Part shown: piece by piece, positions 7,635 to 17,130 of the stretch
Layout of the letters: each line of letters begins with the position of its first letter
Position numbering within the stretch: position 1 is the stretch's first letter
NCBI GenBank assembly: GCA_030538075.1
Contig: JAUNUQ010000008.1
Location: forward strand, 18,452 to 82,451
Source: Tissierellia bacterium
GTDB taxonomy: Bacteria; Bacillota; Clostridia; Tissierellales; Peptoniphilaceae
Reading direction: 5' to 3'
Length of the DNA: 64,000 nt
Notes under the pieces: model-generated
What the model was told of the DNA's origin: nothing
The model's database searches: none
Seen by the model: only the letters and a program-made list of their open reading frames with translations
Position numbers and translations under genes: made by a program

Positions 7635-9698
7635 CTATTCGTTCTCTGCTTTGGCCTGTTCGATGATCTTATCGGCGATCATCTGGGGCACTTCTTCGTA
7701 GCGTTCGAATTCCATGGAGAAATTACCACGAGCTTGTGTCATAGAGCGAAGGTCTATGGCGTACTCGAACAATTCCGCATGGGGCGCTTCTGCGATTACC
7801 TTTTGAGTACCATCTTCTTGGGGTTCCATGCCCAGGATTCGACCGCGTCGCTTGTTCATATCGCCCATGATATCGCCCATATAGTCCTCAGGCACGATGA
7901 CTTCTACTCGCATGATGGGCTCCAATAGGATCGGTTGTGCTGCTTCCATACCCTTCTTAAAGGCTAAGGAAGCCGCGATCTTAAAGGCCATCTCGTTGGA
8001 GTCTACAGCATGGTATGACCCATCATAAAGCGTTGCCTTGATATTCACGACAGGGTATCCAGCCAATGCCCCCTTGTCAAGGGAGTCTCGGATTCCCTTC
8101 TCAACAGCTGGGAAGAAGTTTCTGGGCACGGATCCGCCGAAGACTTCTTCAGTGAATTCAAAGAGCTCCTGACTCGGTTCAAATCGCATATGCACGTCTC
8201 CATATTGACCTGCTCCGCCGGACTGCTTCTTATGTTTTCCCTGTACATCCGATTTGCCCTTGATCGTCTCTCGATATGCAATACGAAGGGGAATTCTCTG
8301 TACTTCCACTCCAAATTCATCCTTGAGTCGGTCAATGACGCCCTGTAGCTGCACATTGCCCTGTCCGCCAATGGTCAATTGCTTCGTTTCGGCATTTCGA
8401 TCCGATACAAAGGTGGGATCCTCTTCTCCGATACGGAATAAGGCGGTACCGATCTTGTCCTCATCGTTTTTGGATTTGGGCTCGATGGCGAAATAGAGAT
8501 TGGGCCTTGGCAGCTTGGCCTTCTTATAGACGATGGGTTTTGCTCGATCACTTAGAGTGTCTCCCGTTTCCGTCTTCATCAGTTTGGAGAAGGCGCCAAT
8601 GTCTCCAGCGACGACTTCCTGGGTCTCGATCTGCTGTTTTCCGCGTAAATAGAATAGACCGCCCATCTTCTCTCCTTCTTCTTTAGTGGAGTTGAAGAGC
8701 TCTGTATCTCTTGTCACTTTGCCGGATACCACTTTGAACATGGAGATCTTACCGACAAATGGGTCGACGATGGTCTTAAATACTACACCAGAGAAGGGTT
8801 CATCTACATTCACTTTTCTCTTCTCTTCCGATGCGGAACGGAAGCCGATATTGGCTCTCTCATCATCTGGTGAGGGCATGTATTCTACGATGGTATCCAA
8901 TAGTATATCCAGACCAGCTCCTGTTTCAGCAGAGCCGGCGATCAATGGGACAGCGGTCCCTTCTAGTAATGCGGTGGACACACCTCGCATAAATTCTTCG
9001 TGGGTGAAATCCTCACCTTCAAAGAATTTCTCCATCAGTTCTTCGTCTGTTTCAGCCACGACTTCTGCCACTTCGTTGAAAATGACTTCGATCTCTTCGA
9101 CTCTTTCCGCAGGGATTGGAACTTCCTTTCGCTCCATGCCATTGTATTCGTAGGCCTTTCGATTGATGACGTCAATCAGACCAGAGAAGGTCTCCCCCTC
9201 TCCTAAGGTGACGGTCAATGGAATGACTTTTTTCCCGAATTTAATACGCAGGTCGCTGACTACCTTATTGAATTCGACATTTTCCTTCTCCATCTTATTG
9301 AGAAAGATGATTCGAGGCAAGCTGATTCGCTCCGTATAATCCCATGCCTTTTCTGTACCGACTTCGATGCCTGAAGTGGCATCCACGACCAATAAGGCGG
9401 CTTCTGAAGCTCTCAGCGCTCCAAATACTTCACCCACATAGTCAAAATATCCCGGTGTATCTATGAGATTGATCTTCTTATCCTTATATTCAATCGGCAC
9501 AACTGAGGTCGCCGTAGAAATCCCCTTCGCTATCTCTTCTCTGCGATAATCTGAAACTGTATTTCCGTCCTCCACTCGGCCCTTGCGATTCGTCGCGCCG
9601 GTTTTAAATAACAATGCTTCGATCAACGATGTCTTTCCGCAACCACTATGTCCTACCAATGCCAGATTGCGAATGTCCTTTGTGCTATAAGCCTTCAA
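7635..9698 (-). CDS. Elongation factor G-like translational GTPase (EF-G paralogue)
   Basis: The 687-residue protein carries the translational GTPase signatures: a P-loop near residue 17 (GHSGCGKTS), DTPGYFDY as the G3 motif, NKME as the G4 motif, then EF-G domains II-V. The P-loop GHSGCGKT and the short insertions resemble the divergent EF-G-like group found beside canonical fusA in many Firmicutes, rather than the fusA of the str operon. No str-operon neighbours (rpsL, rpsG, tuf) are present, which supports a paralogue. The start codon is TTG, with GGGGGAG five bases upstream. It is a single-gene unit between its own promoter and terminator. Its exact ribosomal role is not established. Confidence 0.88.
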   Translation of the reverse strand: MKAYSTKDIRNLALVGHSGCGKTSLIEALLFKTGATNRKGRVEDGNTVSDYRREEIAKGISTATSVVPIEYKDKKINLIDTPGYFDYVGEVFGALRASEAALLVVDATSGIEVGTEKAWDYTERISLPRIIFLNKMEKENVEFNKVVSDLRIKFGKKVIPLTVTLGEGETFSGLIDVINRKAYEYNGMERKEVPIPAERVEEIEVIFNEVAEVVAETDEELMEKFFEGEDFTHEEFMRGVSTALLEGTAVPLIAGSAETGAGLDILLDTIVEYMPSPDDERANIGFRSASEEKRKVNVDEPFSGVVFKTIVDPFVGKISMFKVVSGKVTRDTELFNSTKEEGEKMGGLFYLRGKQQIETQEVVAGDIGAFSKLMKTETGDTLSDRAKPIVYKKAKLPRPNLYFAIEPKSKNDEDKIGTALFRIGEEDPTFVSDRNAETKQLTIGGQGNVQLQGVIDRLKDEFGVEVQRIPLRIAYRETIKGKSDVQGKHKKQSGGAGQYGDVHMRFEPSQELFEFTEEVFGGSVPRNFFPAVEKGIRDSLDKGALAGYPVVNIKATLYDGSYHAVDSNEMAFKIAASLAFKKGMEAAQPILLEPIMRVEVIVPEDYMGDIMGDMNKRRGRILGMEPQEDGTQKVIAEAPHAELFEYAIDLRSMTQARGNFSMEFERYEEVPQMIADKIIEQAKAENE

Positions 9699-9756
9699 TT
9701 TAACTCCCCCTTAATTCAACTGTTATAAGATAAACACTTTTCTACTCGTAGAGTAT

Positions 9757-9762
9757 ATTATA
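9757..9762 (-). promoter_or_regulatory. -10 box of the EF-G-like gene
   Basis: A perfect TATAAT lies on the minus strand about 60 bases upstream of the TTG start. The -35 region is weak (TGACTT-like at 17 bases). Confidence 0.5.
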
Positions 9763-9826
9763 CCATGAAAACATTTGCAAGTCATCCGTTTTTAACGATT
9801 CCGTAATATGCCTTTCATTTTCTGAA

Positions 9827-9870
9827 CAGCCGACTCAATTGCCGCATTGGCATTTTATACGAGTCGGCTG
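9827..9870 (-). terminator. Hairpin downstream of the lipoprotein gene
   Basis: CAGCCGACTC (9827-9836) pairs perfectly with GAGTCGGCTG (9861-9870); the loop contains a second short TGCC/GGCA stem. It follows the end of the RluA-to-lipoprotein operon. The downstream T content on the minus strand is poor, so it may be a processing hairpin or a weak terminator. Confidence 0.55.
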
Positions 9871-9882
9871 ATCCAGTCCAGA

Positions 9883-11373
9883 TTACCTCGTCGTCTCTAC
9901 CGGAATTCGGTCCAGCTTCATGACCATCTCCTGCCAGGTCATGGCCTGATTCCCCGTTGTCCATTCTGCCATGACAATTCGATCCGTCTCCGCGATCTGT
10001 ATCGAGAGTGGAGCGGAATTTTGTATAATCCCCCCCCTGACTGAATAGAACAGTAGCTCCGTTCCTGCCTGCACGATGAGTATATCCCCGCTCGGGGACA
10101 TATAGGCATCGATGGCCGAGGGGACCTTGGTCTTAATGTCGTCCCAAGGGATCGTCAAGCTCTCAGCTGGTAGGATATCGATGATGGGTAACATATCCAA
10201 GGTATATTCTCTCTGAATGAGATTGCTTCGATCGACGATGCTGATATTGCTGCGAAAGACCCAGCGCCCATTCGTCCTTCTCACCCCTAGATTGGTCGTG
10301 TCGAAGAGATCTTGCAGGGACTCTTCACTCGGGGTCGTCCCTATGATCTTGAGGGTGTCATTCTGATATACCTCGATTCCCGCCTCTCCCGCAATATCGG
10401 CGATCGTCATTTTGGTCCCATCGATGAGCTTATCCAAATCATAGATGGCGAAGCTCTTTTCAGAGCTCAGATAATCGTATTGCTCGATCGATACGTGGTT
10501 TTTTCCTAAAAATAGGATGGAATAGTTGTTCTTGCTGCCGATTGTGTAACGACTGTTCTCGCGGGTACCCCCGGCGATCGGATAGGCGAAGAACACATCC
10601 CTGGTGAAATCCTCTTCGAGCAGATGCTCTGTACCCACCATCCAGAAGCCATTGTTCCGGGGCAGGAGCAGGTTTCGGATTGAGAAGACGACGGGCTGAT
10701 TATCCTGGGGTTCTCGCACGAAGATCGTCTTATAGATATTGAAGGCATTTCCGTTCGTATCCTTTCTTGAAGAGCGGATACCGAGTATTACAGCGACATC
10801 CTCCGTGCTTTTGACGACTTCCTCTATCGAGTTCTCCCCGGTGCCCCTCGTACTCAAATACTGGTCGATGACCTCTTCAGCCACAGTATCCTCTGTCTTT
10901 TGAAGGCTGAACAGTATATTGTCGAATATGAAACCAATTTGATCCTCAGTGATCTTCATGATATCCTGCCGAAAGATCTGTCCATCGGTGATCGTATATA
11001 CTGTCCCCTCACCTGTAATCGTGGAGGCATCCTCGTCAGAGATATTCACTTTGCTCTTGACGAAGTCCAGACGGTTCACATATCTACTCTTGAAGCTGGG
11101 ATGCCATGAGATATTATCGTGAATTTTGACAAATTCTGGGCTGATATAAAACTGTTCTCCCAATTGATATTTGCTCAAAATATCCGCATTGACTTCCAAG
11201 AGAGGAGTGATCTCAATCAGCTCCCAAGTCCCTTCAATCGGTATATTCTCTAGGACGGGACGCTTGAGATCTTCGTTATCCGTTACGATATTCATAGATT
11301 GATCCAGCAGTTCACATCCTGTGAGCAGAAATAGCAACATGCATAAAATGCTCACTCTAAAAAGCGCCTTCAT
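9883..11373 (-). CDS. Uncharacterised lipoprotein, partner of the adjacent two-component system
   Basis: The 496-residue protein begins with a lipoprotein signal peptide (MKALFRVSILC, hydrophobic core, lipobox LLTG followed by Cys20). It should be exported and anchored to the outer face of the membrane. The start follows GGGGGGAAG and overlaps the histidine kinase stop by 17 bp. No conserved domain was recognised in the mature part, which looks like a mostly beta-rich extracytoplasmic protein without cysteines. The coupling to a sensor kinase suggests it modulates or senses for that kinase, but this is inference from context only. Confidence 0.75.
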   Translation of the reverse strand: MKALFRVSILCMLLFLLTGCELLDQSMNIVTDNEDLKRPVLENIPIEGTWELIEITPLLEVNADILSKYQLGEQFYISPEFVKIHDNISWHPSFKSRYVNRLDFVKSKVNISDEDASTITGEGTVYTITDGQIFRQDIMKITEDQIGFIFDNILFSLQKTEDTVAEEVIDQYLSTRGTGENSIEEVVKSTEDVAVILGIRSSRKDTNGNAFNIYKTIFVREPQDNQPVVFSIRNLLLPRNNGFWMVGTEHLLEEDFTRDVFFAYPIAGGTRENSRYTIGSKNNYSILFLGKNHVSIEQYDYLSSEKSFAIYDLDKLIDGTKMTIADIAGEAGIEVYQNDTLKIIGTTPSEESLQDLFDTTNLGVRRTNGRWVFRSNISIVDRSNLIQREYTLDMLPIIDILPAESLTIPWDDIKTKVPSAIDAYMSPSGDILIVQAGTELLFYSVRGGIIQNSAPLSIQIAETDRIVMAEWTTGNQAMTWQEMVMKLDRIPVETTR

Positions 11374-12775
11374 CGACTTCCCCCCTTGGTATCGTGACGG
11401 TGATCTTCGTACCCTCCCCGATCTTGCTCTCAATGACCATCTGACCGCCATGGAGCTTGACGATTTCCTCGGTGATGGACAATCCCAATCCAGTATGGGA
11501 GTTGCTGCCTGATCCCTTATAGAACTTGCCAGTGATCAGCTGGATCTCCTCAGAGTCGATACCAATTCCAGTATCAATCACCTCAATACAAAAATCCCCT
11601 GCAGTCTCAGAGAGATTTGTGATGATCACTCCATCCCTTTCCGTAAATTTGAGGGAATTGTCCAGAATATTGATCAACACCTGTTTGATGCGATTCTTGT
11701 CCACATTGGCCATGATCCGATTCGTCTCATAATTGATGATCATATCAATACCGGATTTTATCGCCCTTGGCATCAGCTGTTTGTGGGTTTGGACTGCCAA
11801 TTCTGTGATATTGACCGTATCCCGCTTCAGCTCGATGATACCAGAGGTGAATTTTGAAAAATCCAGGAGCTCCTCGACCATGCCCTTTAGACGGTCTGAC
11901 TCTTTTTCGATGATCGCAAGACCCTCTTTAACCAGGACATCCCCTTCATCCACTTCTCCCTGTAGGGTTGCTGCCCAGCCCTTAATCGAAGTCAAGGGGG
12001 TGCGCAGTTCATGGGAAATCGACGAGATAAAGTCATTTTTCAACTGTTCTTTTTTGTTGATATTGTCCGTAATAAAATTCATCGTCATGGCGAGCTTTCC
12101 AATCTCATCCTTGCTGGACTCATCCGCCTTGATATTGAACTTCCCATCGGCCAATTTCGCTGCCACTTCTGTCAGGTCATTGATAGGTTTGACGATGGAG
12201 TTGGCTACGATAAAGCTCACTGCGATCATCGTCATCGTGAGAACCAGTCCAAAGATCAGAAAGATGTAGATGCGGTTCATGACCATTCGGTCCACATTCT
12301 CTAGGGATGTGATCAATCGGATGATCCCCACCTGCTCCACTCGATTCCGCAAGGGCACAGAATAGGCCAGGGTTTGATGGGAATAATAGCTCGGCACTTC
12401 AATGCTCTTGCCCTCCAGGCCTTCCCTGGCTAGGAGCACATCCTCTGTCTCTAGGATGGATCCCACCATATCCGTGCCCACATTATCCAATAAGACCACA
12501 CCGGAATTGTCCAGTATCTGGACCTGCGAGATGATATTGCGATAGAACTGATCGCGATCCTCCAGCACCGACGCTTCCAGATTCACATCGGAGAGAAGGG
12601 AGTTATAAATTGTAGCGCTGTATTTCGCCTGACTACGAAGCATCCCTTCCACGGTTGAATAATAATAGTATTTGACAGAATACATCAAAAACACCTCAAA
12701 GATAAAAATCGATAGGATGAAGATCACCAGATAATAGCCTACGATTTTGTTTTTAATACTACTCTGCCATTTCAT
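11357..12775 (-). CDS. Membrane sensor histidine kinase
   Basis: This 472-residue kinase has an N-terminal membrane segment, an extracytoplasmic sensing region of about 120 residues, a second membrane segment near 165-190, a HAMP linker, a HisKA phosphoacceptor box (SHELRTPLTS) and a HATPase domain with N box, DTGIGI (G1) and GLGLSI (G2). This is the OmpR-partner type, similar in layout to WalK/PhoR kinases but without an evident PAS domain. The ATG at 12775 is preferred; a GTG seven codons earlier lies inside the only AGGTGG. It sits between its response regulator and a lipoprotein. Confidence 0.92.
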   Translation of the reverse strand: MKWQSSIKNKIVGYYLVIFILSIFIFEVFLMYSVKYYYYSTVEGMLRSQAKYSATIYNSLLSDVNLEASVLEDRDQFYRNIISQVQILDNSGVVLLDNVGTDMVGSILETEDVLLAREGLEGKSIEVPSYYSHQTLAYSVPLRNRVEQVGIIRLITSLENVDRMVMNRIYIFLIFGLVLTMTMIAVSFIVANSIVKPINDLTEVAAKLADGKFNIKADESSKDEIGKLAMTMNFITDNINKKEQLKNDFISSISHELRTPLTSIKGWAATLQGEVDEGDVLVKEGLAIIEKESDRLKGMVEELLDFSKFTSGIIELKRDTVNITELAVQTHKQLMPRAIKSGIDMIINYETNRIMANVDKNRIKQVLINILDNSLKFTERDGVIITNLSETAGDFCIEVIDTGIGIDSEEIQLITGKFYKGSGSNSHTGLGLSITEEIVKLHGGQMVIESKIGEGTKITVTIPRGEVDEGAF

Positions 12776-12780
12776 GCGCT

Positions 12781-13467
12781 TTAATTTTGTTTCCACCTAT
12801 AACCGATCCCCCATACCGTCTCCAAATACTTCGGTTGACTGGAATTGTCTTCTATCTTCGTCCGAATTCTCCGGATATTGACATCTACGATTTTGGTGTC
12901 GCCGATATAATCCGAGCCCCAAATCAAATCCAATATCTCATTTCTAGCGAAGGCCTTCCCGGGATTCGTCATAAATAGATTGATGATGGACAATTCCGTC
13001 GGCGTCAGTTCCACTTCGACTCCATCCTTATAAAAAGAGCGAGAATAGCGGTCCAATGTAAACGGGCCATCGAGGATCTCGTCCTCATTTTTAACAGCCA
13101 CATCCAATCTCCTGATCAGTGATTTGATTCGAAGGATCAATTCCGTTGGGTTGAAGGGCTTGACCATGTAGTCGTCCGTACCACTTTCCAAGCCGATGAT
13201 CTTGTCCACATCTTGGGTCTTCGCCGTCAACATGATGATGCCGATCTTGGGAAATTCGTTTCGGATGATGCGGCAGACTTCATATCCATCGATCCCAGGG
13301 AGCATGATATCCAGTATGACCAGGTCAGGGGTGGATCTGCGTGCGATCTCCACGCCGATCTCACCGGATTCTGCTTCCAATACTTCAAATCCCTCTCGCT
13401 CTAGATTGATCTTCGTAAACTTGCGGATGCTCTCTTCATCTTCTACTAAAAGGATTTTTCTCTTCAT
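12781..13467 (-). CDS. OmpR/PhoB-family response regulator
   Basis: The 228-residue protein has a receiver domain with the acidic pair at residues 9-10, phosphoacceptor Asp53 (LVILDIMLPG) and the conserved Lys in VKPF, followed by a winged-helix DNA-binding domain ending YLETVWGIGYRW. The cognate kinase gene follows directly. The start overlaps the ROK kinase stop by ATGA. No target operator can be named from the window. Confidence 0.95.
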   Translation of the reverse strand: MKRKILLVEDEESIRKFTKINLEREGFEVLEAESGEIGVEIARRSTPDLVILDIMLPGIDGYEVCRIIRNEFPKIGIIMLTAKTQDVDKIIGLESGTDDYMVKPFNPTELILRIKSLIRRLDVAVKNEDEILDGPFTLDRYSRSFYKDGVEVELTPTELSIINLFMTNPGKAFARNEILDLIWGSDYIGDTKIVDVNIRRIRTKIEDNSSQPKYLETVWGIGYRWKQN

Positions 13468-14369
13468 CCATTCCTCCTCATATCGTCCAATACAGTCTTT
13501 GCAACACCGATGATCCCAGAATCATTTAGAAAACGGGCTGGCAGTATTTGAATACCATCGGGACGATTGCATTCGCGCTGGTATGCTTCGAGTAGTGCAT
13601 CCCACCAATGTCTTCTGGAGTGGATAAAACCCCCTCCCAAAATAATGCCCTCGGGATCAAAACAATTTGTCATCGTCACCAAAAAAACAGCCAAGTCCTG
13701 AATCATCTTATCTAAGGCCAGTCTTGCCAATTCATCAGATTCCAATCTCTCAATGATCTGGGGTCCGGTCAGCTTGTTGTGAGTCAGTTCCAAATAATTC
13801 AATGATAGAGCGCTACCTGCGATGTATTTCTCCGCGCAGCCGTCCTGCCCACAATTGCAGGCCCTCCCCTTTGGATATAGGATCATATGGCCAAATTCAG
13901 CCCCTTGGAAGCGAAATCCCTCCCAAAGCCCCATATCCTCGTGATAGATCGCCCCTCCAAGACCCGTTCCCAGTGTTAACATCACAAAGGACTTGAAATC
14001 CCTACCAGCCCCGATCCACTTTTCACTGAGGGCGGCCATATTGGCGTCATTTTGGATTTTCAATTTCTTACCCGGATAGCGCTCGCGGAAGGTCTCCTTC
14101 ATATCCAGCCCAGTCCAGCCCTCGATATTGCCTGCAAACAGGACGATTCCGTTGTCTGTATCAATGAATCCCGGGCTGGTAATGCCGATTCCCTCGATGG
14201 AATCCTCCATCAGTTCGTCTACTGCATGGCTGATCCTCTCGATGACGGCATCTCTTCCCAAGGAGGCATGGGTTTCATGCTCCACCTTTTTCACGATGTT
14301 GCCGTATTCATCTACGATTCCAGCGCTGATTTTTGTGCCGCCTAAATCCACTCCGATTGCTCTTCTCAT
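13464..14369 (-). CDS. ROK-family sugar kinase, probably glucokinase
   Basis: The 301-residue protein has the ATP-binding start IGVDLGGTKIS, the ROK sugar-binding region with GAEFGHM, and the zinc-binding motif CNCGQDGCAEKY. It most likely phosphorylates glucose or a related hexose in the cytoplasm. Substrate choice within ROK cannot be read from motifs alone. It is translationally coupled on both sides by 4-bp ATGA overlaps, with the nucleoside kinase upstream and the response regulator downstream, an unusual setting for a glucokinase. Confidence 0.88.
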   Translation of the reverse strand: MRRAIGVDLGGTKISAGIVDEYGNIVKKVEHETHASLGRDAVIERISHAVDELMEDSIEGIGITSPGFIDTDNGIVLFAGNIEGWTGLDMKETFRERYPGKKLKIQNDANMAALSEKWIGAGRDFKSFVMLTLGTGLGGAIYHEDMGLWEGFRFQGAEFGHMILYPKGRACNCGQDGCAEKYIAGSALSLNYLELTHNKLTGPQIIERLESDELARLALDKMIQDLAVFLVTMTNCFDPEGIILGGGFIHSRRHWWDALLEAYQRECNRPDGIQILPARFLNDSGIIGVAKTVLDDMRRNG

Positions 14370-16009
14370 CCCAGCGTCCTCCTTCCAATAAACTCCCTTA
14401 ATATCGAATGATATGGTATTGGGGAGTCATCCCTTATCTCTAAAAAATACTCCAAAAATTTCATCAACCTCTTGGCATCTTTATAGCAACCACAAGATTG
14501 ATCCACCGACTGCAAGAGGGGCATGACATGTTTTTTCAGCACAGCCAATTCGTAAATCAGTGAAGTGTCCAAATGCACATCCGCTTCGCCTTGGTATGGG
14601 AAGATCCACTTCTCCTCGCCAGCTCGTACATTATACCAAGTGCGAAGGGTCTGCTCTGCAGTGTTGTTGCGGTGGTGATGGTCTCTGACTATACGCCTCA
14701 GAAGCCGAACATCCGTAACGGAGATTCGATTGTGGGCGTCCAGATTCAACTGGGTCAGTGCGCTTATATATATTTTGAATTTATTCTTCTCTGGGACATC
14801 ACAGGTCAGGATGGGATTGAGGGCATGAATCCCCTCGATGATGACCGGATGTTCCTCATCCATTTGAATAACCTGATCCGAAATGGACCTGGTACCGGTT
14901 TTGAAGTCGAATTTTGGTAGACGAACCTGTTCCCCCTCCATCAGAGCCACCAGATCCTCATTAAAGGCATCTAGGTCGACGGCATAGATGCTCTCAAAGT
15001 CCGGATCCCCCTTCTCATTTTTCGGTGTCCTCTCCCGGTCAATGAAATAGTCATCCACCGAGATGGACAGAGGTCTCTTACCGCGTACGGCCAATTGGAC
15101 CGCAAGGCGTTTTGCCGTCGTGGTCTTGCCGGAAGAACTGGGGCCTGCGATCAGGATGAAATTCGCCTCTTTGTCACTGCAGATCCCATCCGCCACTCGT
15201 GACAGTGAATTTTCAAAATACGCCTCTGTGATCTCGATCAGGCTCTCGGCCCCATCAGCCAACACCGCGCGATTCAAACTCGCCGCATAGCCGATTCCCT
15301 GCATTTGGGTCCAGCGTTTCGAGGCGGAAAAGATCTTCGCTAAGCTCTTCTCCTCGACGAAGGCCGGAACTTGACCACCACTTTGAGGAGAGGGAAATGT
15401 CATAATGATCCCCGGATGATAGAGCTCCAACTCGAAATCCTTTGCAAAGCCAGTGGAAGGCGCTAGATAGCCGTGAAAGGAGAAGGCATGTCCTGCCACT
15501 AGATAGACATCTACTTGCTTAAGCGCTAGAGTGTTGAGCAGCTTTACCTTCTCCCAATACCCTTCTGCTTCGAAGAGCTGATTCGCTTCATCGATTGGCA
15601 TGACATGGCGCTTGAGAGATAGATTTTCAGCGATGACTTCCTGCATTTTCGCCTTCAGTTTCTGAACCAGGGCCTTGTCAATCTTTGAAATTCCCTCGAT
15701 CTCAAAGTAGAGCCCCTCGCCAATGAAATGCTCAACCTGTAGCAATGCCTGTGGATCGAGCCTCTTTAAAGCCAATGCTAAGATCAATGTCATCGTACGG
15801 GTCAAAATCTTATAGCCGTCATCTGTCTTAAGGTCAATGAAGTCCACGACTTCATCCTTGTATAGGATATGGTGCAGATTAAAGATCGTATTGTCTATGA
15901 TCGCACCAAAATATTTGGTATAGTCCTCGGGATACAATCTGCGGGCCAATTCCAATAGGGTCATATCCTCATCAAATTCATATATTTTATTCGAAACTGT
16001 GATCTTCAT
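14366..16009 (-). CDS. Uridine kinase-like nucleoside kinase with TGS-type N-terminus
   Basis: The 547-residue protein begins with a ubiquitin-like/TGS-type domain (about 1-60), continues with a region resembling the editing-associated domain of threonyl-tRNA synthetase, and ends in a uridine/cytidine kinase domain with P-loop GPSSSGKTTTAKR near residue 290. This fusion is widespread in Firmicutes as a nucleoside or phosphoribulokinase/uridine kinase family protein. It probably phosphorylates nucleosides in pyrimidine salvage. The role of the N-terminal half is not known. It overlaps the RluA gene by 23 bp. Confidence 0.85.
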   Translation of the reverse strand: MKITVSNKIYEFDEDMTLLELARRLYPEDYTKYFGAIIDNTIFNLHHILYKDEVVDFIDLKTDDGYKILTRTMTLILALALKRLDPQALLQVEHFIGEGLYFEIEGISKIDKALVQKLKAKMQEVIAENLSLKRHVMPIDEANQLFEAEGYWEKVKLLNTLALKQVDVYLVAGHAFSFHGYLAPSTGFAKDFELELYHPGIIMTFPSPQSGGQVPAFVEEKSLAKIFSASKRWTQMQGIGYAASLNRAVLADGAESLIEITEAYFENSLSRVADGICSDKEANFILIAGPSSSGKTTTAKRLAVQLAVRGKRPLSISVDDYFIDRERTPKNEKGDPDFESIYAVDLDAFNEDLVALMEGEQVRLPKFDFKTGTRSISDQVIQMDEEHPVIIEGIHALNPILTCDVPEKNKFKIYISALTQLNLDAHNRISVTDVRLLRRIVRDHHHRNNTAEQTLRTWYNVRAGEEKWIFPYQGEADVHLDTSLIYELAVLKKHVMPLLQSVDQSCGCYKDAKRLMKFLEYFLEIRDDSPIPYHSILREFIGRRTLG

Positions 16010-16982
16010 AGACGCCTCCTAGTAGACTCTCCTCTAAGGATCGATCGAAATAGCTGGAGCTGAGCCGAAAGACCTTTCCATTGAGTTCAGACAGAGATCC
16101 CTCTAGGCCCCCTAGCCGGATATAATCTGAGATTAAGTATTGATGGTTGAGTTCAATCTGTCCTGGGAGATTTCGGTCTTTTGATCGAGAACCATATTTC
16201 GTATCACCGATAAGTGGATGCCCCATCGCCGCTAAATGGATGCGAATCTGATGAGTTCGACCCGTGATGATCTCCACTACAACCAAGGTATAGCGTCCAT
16301 TGGAGTAGATGGGCTTGGCAATACTCAAGGCTTCCTTTGCCCCCTCTTCCACGGATAATAGCATTTGGTTTTTATCTTCAATTTTCCTCAGGGATGCATC
16401 GATATAGGTCCGCTCTTTGAGCTCACCATGGACGATGGTGCGATACTTCCTCTGAATTCTGCGAGCTTGGATAGCAGCATTCACCTGTTGAAGGGATTCA
16501 TGGCTCTTGCAGCCGATTAATAGCCCCGATGTGTTACGATCCAGTCGATGGGCAAATGCCGGAACAAAAGTCTTTTCAACCCTGGGAACATAATCCCCTT
16601 TTTGGATCAAATACTCCAATAGACCATCCTGCAATGTCTTTCCATAATCCGCAGCAGAGGCGGGATGGGTGAGCATTCCCTTTGGCTTATAGGCGATAAG
16701 GATTTGGTCATCCTCATAGATCAACTCCATGGGTATGCCCCTCCCCTTTCGGATGGGCGTCTTCGGTCGGTACTGATCCAAGACCTCATCGTAGATGAAG
16801 AGGTTGACGATATCCCCTTCCTTAAGAAGATGATTTGGCTCTACTCTGGTACGATTGACTTTGATTTTCTTTGTTCGAATGTATTTGTGAATGAGGGTGA
16901 TCGGTGCCTTGGGCAGATACTTGCGCATAAAGCGGTCCAGTCTCTGGTCGGCATCGTTTCCTCCAATTGTCAGATCTCTCAT
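15987..16982 (-). CDS. RluA-family pseudouridine synthase
   Basis: The 331-residue protein has an N-terminal S4 RNA-binding domain and a catalytic domain with HRLDRNTSG, whose Asp is the catalytic residue, followed by GRTHQIRIHL. It isomerises uridine in rRNA or tRNA; the exact site cannot be read here. The start ATG at 16982 has AGGTGAG upstream, and a GTG three codons earlier falls within that site. It opens the operon that runs to the lipoprotein gene at 9883. A second RluA-family gene occurs at 45002. Confidence 0.92.
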   Translation of the reverse strand: MRDLTIGGNDADQRLDRFMRKYLPKAPITLIHKYIRTKKIKVNRTRVEPNHLLKEGDIVNLFIYDEVLDQYRPKTPIRKGRGIPMELIYEDDQILIAYKPKGMLTHPASAADYGKTLQDGLLEYLIQKGDYVPRVEKTFVPAFAHRLDRNTSGLLIGCKSHESLQQVNAAIQARRIQRKYRTIVHGELKERTYIDASLRKIEDKNQMLLSVEEGAKEALSIAKPIYSNGRYTLVVVEIITGRTHQIRIHLAAMGHPLIGDTKYGSRSKDRNLPGQIELNHQYLISDYIRLGGLEGSLSELNGKVFRLSSSYFDRSLEESLLGGVYEDHSFE

Positions 16983-17036
16983 TTTACTCACCTATGGGAT
17001 TATGTTATAATAGTTGTGCTTCAAAGAGTCCAGCCT
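16983..17036. promoter_or_regulatory. Overlapping divergent promoters
   Basis: On the plus strand TTTACT (16983-16988) and TATAAT (17006-17011) are 17 bases apart, pointing to the small gene at 17131. On the minus strand TATAAC (17004-17009) lies 17 bases from TGGACT and points to the RluA-type gene. The two -10 boxes overlap almost completely, so only one promoter can be occupied at a time. Confidence 0.6.
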
Positions 17037-17130
17037 AGGCAAAGGAAGCTCGGGCTATGTGTCAACGACACGACTTTGTTACCATTATACCTCATTATCT
17101 ACAATAGTTCATTTACTGAAGGAGTTTTAT

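Noticed and set aside
7635..9698. Canonical fusA
   Set aside because: The P-loop and context differ: no str-operon genes are adjacent and the gene is monocistronic, so an EF-G paralogue is more likely.
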